Below are positions 16,999-25,366 of a stretch of 64,000 nucleotides of DNA, in pieces (positions within the stretch are counted from its first letter, which is position 1; every line of letters begins with the position of its first letter). Both the position numbers and the translations under genes were made by a program. The notes beneath the pieces were generated by a model. It was not told where the DNA came from and did not search any database. It saw only the letters and a program-made list of their open reading frames with translations. Source of the DNA: DATGSL01 sp964645585 (lineage in GTDB: Bacteria; Verrucomicrobiota; Verrucomicrobiia; Opitutales; T3Sed10-336); NCBI GenBank assembly GCA_964645585.1, contig CAZYAN010000001.1, forward strand, positions 1 through 64,000. Direction: 5' to 3'.

Positions 16999-19770
16999 AT
17001 GGCTCCGAGGTTTGCATGTGTGCCGCGTTTCTCGGGCGTTGTGCTGGCTTTGCTGGCTGGGTGGATTTCAGCGAATGGCCATGGCGGCAGCTTGCCGGCT
17101 TCCCCTGCGGCCGATTCCGCCGTCCTGGAAATTTCCGCCAATGCCCATAAACTGATGCTGGAATTACCGGATCGCGGCGGTGCGCATGGTGCCGTGCGCG
17201 AGTTCCCGGCGGAGGCGCTGGCAGGCGATGCCGGCGGCGTTGTTGTCTGGGAAGGAAAACTGGACGGCGGCCGGATCGAGATCGACCGATTTGATGGCGT
17301 GCGGGAGCGGATCTATTCCGTCTTTCGTCTGGAAGATGAAGCGGGCGATGCGATTGGCGCGCCGGTCTGGACAACCGATTTTGCGACCGCGGCGACGTTT
17401 TCGTTTCCGAATCCAGCGACGAAGAAAGGGTTGAACTCCGTGGTGATGCTCGAGGACGCGGTCGAACTCGGGGCGGGTCATGTGGTCGAAAATATCGCGG
17501 CAGGTTCGATTCTTGATCTGGACGCTCCGGATCCGGAACTCTTTCAAGTCGTCGATGGCCGCAAGATCGGCTTCAAGACGGCAGCGGTGCGACGCCTTGA
17601 CGAACGTCTGCTCGGCTACCGGCGCGCCGGAATGAATGCAATCGGCATCCTGATCAATCCGAAATGGTCCGCCGGCGGGTCCGGATCTCCGCTGTTTCCG
17701 GCGAGGGCTGAGCCAGATGGGGATCATGTCAAACTTCTCGCGTTCAACCATGAAACTCCCGAAGGGATACTCGTGTACCGGGCGATCGTTGAGTTTTTGG
17801 CCGAACGATACACGCGGCCGGATGGGCGCCACGGGTGGCTGTCTGGCCTGATCATCGGAAACGAAATCCAGGCGCATTGGGTGTGGCACAATCAGGGGGA
17901 GGCCGAACCGGAAGCGGTTCTCGACGACTATTTACTGTCGATGCGCCTCGCGGACATCGCAGGCCGGAGCCGCCATCCGGATTTTCGCGTGTTCGCGTCC
18001 ATGACGCATCACTGGACCGAACCCGGCGACGACAATCCGAAGCGAGGGCTTCGCGGCGATTGGATGCTCCAATATTTGAATACACGTTCGAAGGAGGGGG
18101 GCGATTTTCCCTGGGGCGTCGCGTTTCACCCGTATCCGGAGAATCTGTTCCGCCCAGCCTTCTGGAATGACCGGAGCGCGTTCCATTCGTTCGACACCCC
18201 GAGGATCACGATGAAAAACATCGAGGTGCTCGACGCGTTTTTGGCACGGCCGGAAATGAAAACGGACGGGCGCATGCGCGAGATCATCCTTTCGGAACAA
18301 GGATTCCACGGGCCGGCCGGAGAAGAAGGGGAGACGTTGCAGGCGGCCGCCTTGGCGCGGGCCTTGGAAAAAGCCGGTCGGCTTCCGTCGATCCGCGCGT
18401 TCCATCTGCACCGTCATGTCGACCATCCGCACGAAGGGGGGCTGCTGCTCGGATTGTGGACGCACGCGGGAAGCGGGGTGCAGCCGGGAACGAGGAAGCG
18501 CGCATGGGAAGTCTACCGTGCGTTCGGAACAAGCGATTGGACAAGGATCAATGAGCCGCTGCTGGCGATCGCCGGCCTTGCAAGCTGGGAGGAAACCGCG
18601 CCGGTTTCGCGGGACGAGATTACTGAAAAGCGGGTCGTTCGGCTTCCTGAGGGTGTTGTTGCGGACCTGACGCATCAGCTCGGGGAGGCTAAGGTCATCA
18701 ACGCAGCTGACTTTCGCAGCGACGTCTTTCTCAAAGACGGAAGCCCCGTCGATTCGATTTTTCACCATCCGCCTGGAAATGGGAGCAGCCGGGCACGTTT
18801 CAAAGTTCAGCTCCCTGAGACGGAAGACCGTGCAGGTCCGGTGTTTGCATTTGGAACCGGCCTTTCCGCGCCGTCGGTCTCCGGCGTGATTTTCCGGGTT
18901 GCCGTCAATGGCGACCGTTTGATCGAGCATCACCACACGGAACAAAGTTTCACGCCGCACGAAATCAATCTGAGTCGATGGGCGGGGGAAGAGATCGAAC
19001 TCGAATTGGAAGTCGACGGCAATGGGTCAACCGCGCATGACTGGGCTCACTGGGTTGAACCCCGAATTTGGCTCGGCTCCGAGGGCGGCGGAAATGAGAA
19101 ATCGTTTCGCGCGCTGGTCTTCAGTTACACGACCGGTTTCCGCCACAAGTCGATCCCGGAAGGCATTGCCGCGGTGAAAAAACTCGGCCGGGAGCATCGG
19201 TTTTCGGTCGACGCGACGGAGGATCCGGCATGGTTTACGGGCGACAGGCTGCGTTCCTATGACGTGGTGATTTTCATGAACACGAATGGCACGCTGTTCA
19301 CGGAGGAGCAGCGGGCGGCGTTGCAGGAGTTTATTCAAGCTGGAGGCGGCTACGTCGGTGTGCATTCGGCCGCGGCGACCGAGTATGAGTGGGATTGGTA
19401 CCGGCGCCTGGTCGGCGCGCATTTCCGTAATCACCCAAAAGTCCAGCCGGCCGTCATCGTGGTGGAAGACAAAGACCACGTATCGACTCGCCACCTTCCG
19501 GACCGATGGGAACGGGTTGACGAGTGGTACAACTACCGGACTAATCCCCGCGAAGAAGTCGATGTGCTGCTGTCCCTCGACACCGCGTCGTATGAAGGCA
19601 GCGGCATGCCGGACGATCATCCGATCGCGTGGTATCGCGAGTTTGACGGCGGCCGCACGTGGTATACCGGCCTTGGCCACACGAAGGAGGCGTATGAGGA
19701 ACCGGCGTTTTTGAAGCATCTCCTCGGCGGGATCCTCTGGGCCGCCGGGAAGACTGAAGACACGCCGTGA
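16999..19770 (+). CDS. Secreted DUF5722 glycosidase-like / ThuA fusion
   Basis: 923 residues from the ATG at 16999, chosen because GAGGAAAG lies 7 nt upstream and a signal peptide follows. Residues ~210-520 match DUF5722, a TIM-barrel glycosidase-like domain: GLIIGNEIQAHWVWHN holds a candidate acid/base Glu (~288) and ILSEQGFHG a candidate nucleophile Glu (~431). After a beta-rich linker with carbohydrate-binding look (IELELEVDGNGSTAHDWAHW), residues ~703-918 form a ThuA/trehalose-utilisation domain (YTTGFRHKSIPEG, GGGYVGVHSAAATEYEWDWY, WYTGLGHTKEAYEE). An export route and sugar target are likely; substrate unknown. Activity is inferred, not shown. Confidence 0.83.
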   Translation: MAPRFACVPRFSGVVLALLAGWISANGHGGSLPASPAADSAVLEISANAHKLMLELPDRGGAHGAVREFPAEALAGDAGGVVVWEGKLDGGRIEIDRFDGVRERIYSVFRLEDEAGDAIGAPVWTTDFATAATFSFPNPATKKGLNSVVMLEDAVELGAGHVVENIAAGSILDLDAPDPELFQVVDGRKIGFKTAAVRRLDERLLGYRRAGMNAIGILINPKWSAGGSGSPLFPARAEPDGDHVKLLAFNHETPEGILVYRAIVEFLAERYTRPDGRHGWLSGLIIGNEIQAHWVWHNQGEAEPEAVLDDYLLSMRLADIAGRSRHPDFRVFASMTHHWTEPGDDNPKRGLRGDWMLQYLNTRSKEGGDFPWGVAFHPYPENLFRPAFWNDRSAFHSFDTPRITMKNIEVLDAFLARPEMKTDGRMREIILSEQGFHGPAGEEGETLQAAALARALEKAGRLPSIRAFHLHRHVDHPHEGGLLLGLWTHAGSGVQPGTRKRAWEVYRAFGTSDWTRINEPLLAIAGLASWEETAPVSRDEITEKRVVRLPEGVVADLTHQLGEAKVINAADFRSDVFLKDGSPVDSIFHHPPGNGSSRARFKVQLPETEDRAGPVFAFGTGLSAPSVSGVIFRVAVNGDRLIEHHHTEQSFTPHEINLSRWAGEEIELELEVDGNGSTAHDWAHWVEPRIWLGSEGGGNEKSFRALVFSYTTGFRHKSIPEGIAAVKKLGREHRFSVDATEDPAWFTGDRLRSYDVVIFMNTNGTLFTEEQRAALQEFIQAGGGYVGVHSAAATEYEWDWYRRLVGAHFRNHPKVQPAVIVVEDKDHVSTRHLPDRWERVDEWYNYRTNPREEVDVLLSLDTASYEGSGMPDDHPIAWYREFDGGRTWYTGLGHTKEAYEEPAFLKHLLGGILWAAGKTEDTP

Positions 19771-19912
19771 GCGGGCCGGCGCGTGCGGCGCAAGCCCGCG
19801 TGCTTGCGAAACCGGAGACGGGAGACGCAAGCGGATGAACAGGAGATACGTGCTGAGCGGAGTTGACGAAGACTGGCATTGAACGCCTTTTACGGGTAGA
19901 GTCGCCTGTGCG

Positions 19913-21004
19913 ATGAATTCTCCCTTTGCAGTTCGCCCGGTTCGCGAGGACGATTATGACGCATTCCTGGAACTCGCCATGCTCACCGGCGGCGAGTTGA
20001 CGAATATTCCAGCCGATCCCGATGTCGTGCGCTGGCGAGTCGAGGAAAGCGCGCGTTCATTCGAACTCCGGCAGGACCGTCCCGGCAGTCATCGGTATCT
20101 CTTCTTTCTAGAAAACGTCGTCACCGGAGAAATCGCGGGAATCTGCGGGATCATTTCCAAAGTCGGCGGTTTTCACCCGTTCTACACGTACGAAATCCGG
20201 CGGGACAAATTTTCGTATCCTCCGCTCGACATCGATCACGAGGTGGAGGTCCTGTATCCAAATATAAACTACAATGGTCCATCGGAAGTGTGCTGCCTGT
20301 TCCTCCGGCCGGAGTTTCGGCGCGGCGGGCTGGGCAGGCTGCTTTCGCTCAGCCGGTTTCACTTCATGGCGGCATTTCCGAAACGCTTCGACACAGAGGC
20401 GATTGCCGAGCTGCGCGGGGTGACGGAGGGAGGTACTCCGCCGTTTTGGGAAGATGTGGCGAAGCATTTTTTCCGGATGGATTTCCGTCGGGCGGACTAC
20501 CTCAGCGGCCTCGATGACAAAGACTTTATCGACAAGCTGCTTCCCAAGCATCCCTTGTATGTGCCGTTGCTGCCCCCGGACGCGAGGGCGGTGATCGGGC
20601 GGCCGCATGAGGAGTCGGCGCCAGCGCTGGCGATGCTGCTGGCGGAAGGCTTTGAACACCGCGGTCAGATTGACATTTTTGATGCCGGACCGGTTGTTGA
20701 GGCAAAAGTCGAATCGATCCGGACGGTGCGGGATTGCTATGTGAAACCGGTTGCGCGCATCGAGAAAGAGACATCCGCCGCGGCGGCATCGGGAAGTCTG
20801 TTGCTGAGCAACGCACGTCTCGATTTCCGAGCCTGCGTCGGCGGAATTACGGATTTTGGCGAGGACGGTGTCGCCATCCGAGAAGAAACCGCGAAAATTC
20901 TTCAAGTGAAGGAAGGGGAAAACATCGCGTTTTCGGCGCTGCGCCCTGCCTTGGGTGCTTCGCCGGCGACCGGCGCGGAAAGCGGAAAAGCCGGAAAGGA
21001 ATGA
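19913..21004 (+). CDS. astA: Arginine N-succinyltransferase
   Basis: 363 residues, close to the usual ~340. First step of the arginine succinyltransferase (AST) catabolic pathway: arginine + succinyl-CoA to N2-succinylarginine, in the cytoplasm. Hallmarks: FAVRPVREDDYDAFLELA, FYTYEIRRDKF, SEVCCLFLRPEFRRGGLGRLLS (acyl-CoA loop), AELRGVTEGGTPPFWEDVAKHFF and a GFEHRGQIDIFDAGP segment. The stop overlaps the astD start (ATGA). The C-terminus is a short low-complexity extension beyond the family core. Confidence 0.95.
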   Translation: MNSPFAVRPVREDDYDAFLELAMLTGGELTNIPADPDVVRWRVEESARSFELRQDRPGSHRYLFFLENVVTGEIAGICGIISKVGGFHPFYTYEIRRDKFSYPPLDIDHEVEVLYPNINYNGPSEVCCLFLRPEFRRGGLGRLLSLSRFHFMAAFPKRFDTEAIAELRGVTEGGTPPFWEDVAKHFFRMDFRRADYLSGLDDKDFIDKLLPKHPLYVPLLPPDARAVIGRPHEESAPALAMLLAEGFEHRGQIDIFDAGPVVEAKVESIRTVRDCYVKPVARIEKETSAAAASGSLLLSNARLDFRACVGGITDFGEDGVAIREETAKILQVKEGENIAFSALRPALGASPATGAESGKAGKE

Positions 21005-22506
21005 CGGACAGCGGAGGGGAAATGGCTCCATCGAAAGAGAAGTGCCACTTGCTCGGTTCTGATTGGGTCGCTGGACTCGGGACTGAATTTCGTTCCTTCA
21101 ATCCGGCGACTGGCGAAGCGATCTGGCATGGGCGGGAGGCGGAGGAGTCTCAAGTGGAGGCGGCGGTACGGGCGGCGAGGGATGCGTTCCCGGACTGGCG
21201 CCGGCGCGATTTTGACGAGCGAGCGGCCATTATTCGACAGTTCGCAACAGAGCTGGAAAGCCATCGGGAAGAGCTGGCGCACTTGATTTCATCGGAGGTC
21301 GGCAAGCCGCTTTGGGAGTCGCGCACCGAGGTGGACGCAATGATCGCGAAGGCGGAAATCTCGATAGAAGCGTATCAGCGGCGCTGCGCCGCGGAGAGCC
21401 GAGCCGCGGGGGAAGCGGTGTCGTGGACCCGGTTTCGTCCGCACGGTGTGGTAGCGGTGTTTGGGCCATTTAATTTTCCGGGACATATTGCCAATGGGCA
21501 TATTCTTCCGGCGCTTTTGGCGGGCAACACGGTGGTTTTTAAACCGAGTGAACTGGCACCGGCGACAGCGTGCCGCACGGTCGAGCTTTGGCTGGAAGCG
21601 GGATTGCCCGCGGGCGTGCTGAACCTTGTTCAAGGCGGTCCGGCGACCGGCGAGGCGCTGGCGAAACAACACGGGATCGACGGATTGTTTTTTACTGGAA
21701 GTCATCGAACGGGTTTGGCGCTTCACCGGCAGTTTGGCGTTCATCCGGAAAAAATTCTCGCACTGGAGATGGGCGGCAACAATCCGCTGCTGGTGTTCGA
21801 ACCCGGGGATATTGAGGCAGCGGCGGTGGCGACGATCCAGTCGGCGTTCCTGACTGCCGGGCAGCGATGCACCTGTGCGCGACGGCTGATTCTTCCGCCG
21901 GGCGGCGATTCCGAGAAGTTTTTGGACGAACTTTGTCGCCGCACAGAGTCGATACGCGTCGGCGCGTTTACGGACGATCCGGAACCGTTCATGGGACCGT
22001 TGATTTGCGCCGGCGCGGCGGATCGCGTTCTGGCGGCGCGGGACGCGTGGGTTGCGAACGGGGGCCGGGAGCTGGTGAAGTGCACGCGGCTCGCACCGCA
22101 AGATGGCGCGTTTGTATCGCCGGGAATTGTGGATGTAACCGATCTGTCACCCCGGGAGGATCAGGAGATTTTTGGACCGCTGCTGCAGGTGATTCGGGTG
22201 GCGGATTTTCCGGCCGCGATCGAAGAGGCGAATCGCACGCGGTTCGGCTTGGCAGCTGGATTGATTAGCAGGCGCCGCGACCTCTGGGAGCAATTTTCGA
22301 TTGAGGTTCGCGCCGGAGTGATCCATTGGAATCAGCAATTGACCGGGGCGAGCAGCCGCGCGCCCTTTGGCGGCCTCGGGCAAAGCGGCAACCATCGTCC
22401 AAGCGGTTATCTCGCGGCTGATTACTGTTCGGTTCCGATCGCGACGATGGAACGGGACGAGCTGAGTCTTCCGCCAACCGTTCCGCCGGGACTCGAACCG
22501 CGATGA
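21001..22506 (+). CDS. astD: N-succinylglutamate 5-semialdehyde dehydrogenase
   Basis: 501 residues, slightly longer than the E. coli enzyme (492). NAD-dependent aldehyde dehydrogenase of the AST pathway giving succinylglutamate. Catalytic Glu256 in LEMGGNNPL and Cys290 in GQRCTCARR; cofactor region FGPFNFPGHIANGHILPALL. The ATG at 21001 overlaps the astA stop, and its own TGA overlaps the astB start, so the three genes are translationally coupled. The longer frame reaching back into astA is not used. Confidence 0.95.
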   Translation: MTDSGGEMAPSKEKCHLLGSDWVAGLGTEFRSFNPATGEAIWHGREAEESQVEAAVRAARDAFPDWRRRDFDERAAIIRQFATELESHREELAHLISSEVGKPLWESRTEVDAMIAKAEISIEAYQRRCAAESRAAGEAVSWTRFRPHGVVAVFGPFNFPGHIANGHILPALLAGNTVVFKPSELAPATACRTVELWLEAGLPAGVLNLVQGGPATGEALAKQHGIDGLFFTGSHRTGLALHRQFGVHPEKILALEMGGNNPLLVFEPGDIEAAAVATIQSAFLTAGQRCTCARRLILPPGGDSEKFLDELCRRTESIRVGAFTDDPEPFMGPLICAGAADRVLAARDAWVANGGRELVKCTRLAPQDGAFVSPGIVDVTDLSPREDQEIFGPLLQVIRVADFPAAIEEANRTRFGLAAGLISRRRDLWEQFSIEVRAGVIHWNQQLTGASSRAPFGGLGQSGNHRPSGYLAADYCSVPIATMERDELSLPPTVPPGLEPR

Positions 22507-23891
22507 GAAAGGCTGGAACGATGCGCGAGGCGGAGCGGATTGAAATGAATTTCGACGGTCTGGTCGGGCCGACGCACCATTACGGAGGACTGTCTGCGGG
22601 CAATATCGCCTCGGGTCAGCACCGATGGGAAATGTCTCACCCGCGTCAGGCGGCTCTCCAAGGGCTGGCAAAGATGCGCTACTTGGCGGAACGCGGAATC
22701 CCACAGGCCGTTTTGCCGCCGCCGCCGCGCCCGGTGTTCGCGGTGTTGCGGGCAGCGGGATTTACGGGGTCGGAGCAAGAAGTTGTGCGCGACGCCTGGA
22801 AAGAAGCGCCTGGGCTGCTGTCGGCCTGCTATTCGGCATCGGCCATGTGGACCGCCAACGCGGCGACGGTCACGCCAGGGTGCGACAGCGGCGACGGGAG
22901 AACCCATATCACACCCGCCAACCTGACTAGCATGTTTCACCGGTCGATTGAGCCGCCCGCGACGGGACGGGTGCTGCGGCAGATTTTTGGGGACGAACGT
23001 TTTTTTGCGCACCATGATCCGTTGCCGCCGGGGCGGGTTTTCAGCGATGAAGGCGCGGCGAATCACACACGGTTCGCGACGGAATCCGGCGTCGGCGTGC
23101 ATCTCTTTGTTTACGGATTTGAGCCGTTCGGGCCCGATCCGCGGCTGAAATTTCCGGCTCGTCAAAGCCTGGAAGCGTCGCGGGCGATCGCGCGCTTGCA
23201 CGGGCTGCCGTCCGAGCGGGTAATATTTGCTCAACAGGCGCCCGAGGCGATTGAGGCGGGTGTGTTTCACAATGACGTGGCATCGGTCGGAAACGAAAAC
23301 CTGTTTCTGTATCACGGGAAAGCGTTCACGGATTCGTCCGCGGTCATTTGGAAACTGGAAGAAACATTTCGCGCGGCGGGCGGCGGGCATTTGGTAGCTT
23401 GCGAAGTGCCGAACGATCGCGTTTCGCTCGAAGAAGCCGTGCGGACGTATCTGTTTAACAGCCAGGTGTTGCGTTTGCCGGGAGGCGGGATGCTGTTGCT
23501 CGCGCCCGAAGAGTGTCGTCAATCGGATGTCGTGGAAAAAGTGATACAAGAGTGGATTGATGATTCGGAGAATCCGATCGTTGAGGTCGCTTACGTCAAT
23601 TTGCGCGAGAGCATGCGGAATGGCGGCGGCCCGGCCTGCTTGCGGCTGCGGATTGTGCTCTCACCGGAGGAGAGAAAATCGTTGCGTGGGCGGGTTATAT
23701 GGACGCCGGAGCTGGATGAAGAGTTACAGGCGTGGGTGCGGCGAAACTACCGTCAGGATTTAACGCCGCCCGACCTTGCCGACCCGGCGCTGATCGAAGA
23801 GAATCGTCAGGCAATGGCGGAACTGGGGTCGATCCTCGAACTCGAGCTGGAGGCGGACACGAGCGGGCGGTGGCAAGGCGGGGCAAAGTGA
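22503..23891 (+). CDS. astB: N-succinylarginine dihydrolase
   Basis: 462 residues from ATG 22503 (ATGA overlap) or 456 from ATG 22521, which has the better AAAGG ribosome binding site. Converts succinylarginine to succinylornithine, CO2 and ammonia. Diagnostic strings are EMNFDGLVGPTHHYGGLSAG, QQAPEAIEAGVFHNDVASVGN (His), CEVPNDRVSLEEAVRTYLFN and RNGGGPACLRLR with nucleophile Cys379. astC and astE are absent here, so transaminase and desuccinylase steps must be encoded elsewhere or replaced. Confidence 0.95.
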   Translation: MRKAGTMREAERIEMNFDGLVGPTHHYGGLSAGNIASGQHRWEMSHPRQAALQGLAKMRYLAERGIPQAVLPPPPRPVFAVLRAAGFTGSEQEVVRDAWKEAPGLLSACYSASAMWTANAATVTPGCDSGDGRTHITPANLTSMFHRSIEPPATGRVLRQIFGDERFFAHHDPLPPGRVFSDEGAANHTRFATESGVGVHLFVYGFEPFGPDPRLKFPARQSLEASRAIARLHGLPSERVIFAQQAPEAIEAGVFHNDVASVGNENLFLYHGKAFTDSSAVIWKLEETFRAAGGGHLVACEVPNDRVSLEEAVRTYLFNSQVLRLPGGGMLLLAPEECRQSDVVEKVIQEWIDDSENPIVEVAYVNLRESMRNGGGPACLRLRIVLSPEERKSLRGRVIWTPELDEELQAWVRRNYRQDLTPPDLADPALIEENRQAMAELGSILELELEADTSGRWQGGAK

Positions 23892-23972
23892 TCACGAATG
23901 ACCGGAATGAACACGAATTCAATGCAGGATGAAGAACGGACCGGTCGAGATGCCCGCTGGGTATAGGTCATT

Positions 23973-25337
23973 GTGAAACAAAAACCGGAAGCGCCAGGCG
24001 AGAGCGGCACAACGGGCACACCCGAGCACCATTTTCTTCGTCGAGAACTCGGGGTGCCGGGGGCGACGATGATGGGGCTTGGCTCAATGATCGGGACAGG
24101 TGTGTTTGTCAGCATCGGCATCGCGGCGGGTGTCGCGGGTCCGGCCGTGATTCTCGCGATCATTCTCGCCGCATTGGTGGCGACGTGCAACGCGCTCAGC
24201 AGCGCGCAATTAGCCGCGCTTCATCCGGTTGCCGGGGGAACCTACGAATATGGATACAAGTGGCTGAACAGCTATTTCGGCTTTACCGCGGGGTTCACAT
24301 TTTTGCTTGCGAAGAGTGCTTCGGCCGCGACGGCGGCGCTCGGATTCGCAGGGTATTTGCTCCTTGGATACAGCGACAATCGCGCCGATTTGCTTGTTCC
24401 AGTGGCGCTCGGAGCGGTTGCGGTGCTGACAGTGGTTGTGATGGCCGGGATAAGAAACTCGAGCCGGTTTAACGTCGCGGTGGTCTCGGTTGCCCTGCTG
24501 GCGCTCGTTTTTTTTATCATCGCCGGCTTCTTCACGGTTTCGGCGGCAAACTTCGCGCCGTTTTTCGATTCGCCGGCGGAAACCCATGAACATCCGGTCG
24601 CGATGCTGTTGCAGGCGAGCGCCCTGATGTTCGTTGCCTATACCGGGTATGGACGAATCGCTACGCTGGGGGAGGAAGTCCGGGAACCGCGGCGGACGAT
24701 ACCGCGCGCGATCGTGGTCACGCTTGTCGTGACGGCGGTCGTTTATGTCGGCGTTGCCATCGCCGGCATCGGCAGTGTGGGCGCCGCCGCGTTTTATGGC
24801 GCCACGGGGCAGCGGGCGGCGCCGCTGGATCTGGTGGCGCGGCATTTTCCCGTGCCCGGCGCCCATCGGGTAATCGCGGCCGGCGCGATTGCCGCGATGC
24901 TCGGCGTGCTGCTCAACCTATTGCTCGGATTATCGCGGATGACGATGGCTCTGGCGCGCCGCCGGGATCTTCCCTCGATTTTTGCGAGGTTGAACCGTTC
25001 GCGGACAACGCCGGTGGTTTCGGTGGCCGCCGCCGGGATTTTGATCGGATGTTTGACGGCGATCGGCGATGTGCGCGTGACTTGGTCATTCAGCGCTTTC
25101 ACGGTGTTGATCTATTACTCCATCACCAATCTTGCGGCGTTGCGGCTCAAGCGCGAGGAGCGGCTTTTCCCGCGAGCGATTGCGTGGGCCGGTTTGTTCG
25201 GCTGTCTGTTTCTGGCGTTCTGGGTGCATTGGCGTGTGTGGGTGACCGGGCTCGCGCTGATCGGGGCAGCGATCGCCTGGCATGCCGTGTGCCGGAAGTT
25301 CAGGGTCCGGGATCGTGACAACGAAGTCCGGATGTGA
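23973..25337 (+). CDS. APC-family amino acid permease
   Basis: 454 residues, GTG start, with about 12 predicted membrane segments. APC superfamily signatures: GATMMGLGSMIGTGVFVSIGIAAG in helix 1 and ALHPVAGGTYEYGYKWLN after helix 2. The loop ATLGEEVREPRRTIPRAI before helix 7 is also typical. It lies 81 nt after astB on the same strand, so uptake of arginine or a related amino acid is likely; this is context inference. No terminator separates it from astB. Confidence 0.88.
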   Translation: MKQKPEAPGESGTTGTPEHHFLRRELGVPGATMMGLGSMIGTGVFVSIGIAAGVAGPAVILAIILAALVATCNALSSAQLAALHPVAGGTYEYGYKWLNSYFGFTAGFTFLLAKSASAATAALGFAGYLLLGYSDNRADLLVPVALGAVAVLTVVVMAGIRNSSRFNVAVVSVALLALVFFIIAGFFTVSAANFAPFFDSPAETHEHPVAMLLQASALMFVAYTGYGRIATLGEEVREPRRTIPRAIVVTLVVTAVVYVGVAIAGIGSVGAAAFYGATGQRAAPLDLVARHFPVPGAHRVIAAGAIAAMLGVLLNLLLGLSRMTMALARRRDLPSIFARLNRSRTTPVVSVAAAGILIGCLTAIGDVRVTWSFSAFTVLIYYSITNLAALRLKREERLFPRAIAWAGLFGCLFLAFWVHWRVWVTGLALIGAAIAWHAVCRKFRVRDRDNEVRM

Positions 25338-25366
25338 CAATGGAGGGACCGTACGTCTTGAGATGA

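Noticed and set aside
16686..17141. 151-codon minus-strand frame between the large exported protein and the DUF5722 gene
   Set aside because: It overlaps both neighbours, has no family match and no clear start; it might be a decayed fragment but this cannot be supported.
23885..23972. Short irregular repeats of the form CACGAATGA / CACGAATTC between astB and the permease
   Set aside because: Too short and imperfect to call a repeat element; considered chance or decayed material.
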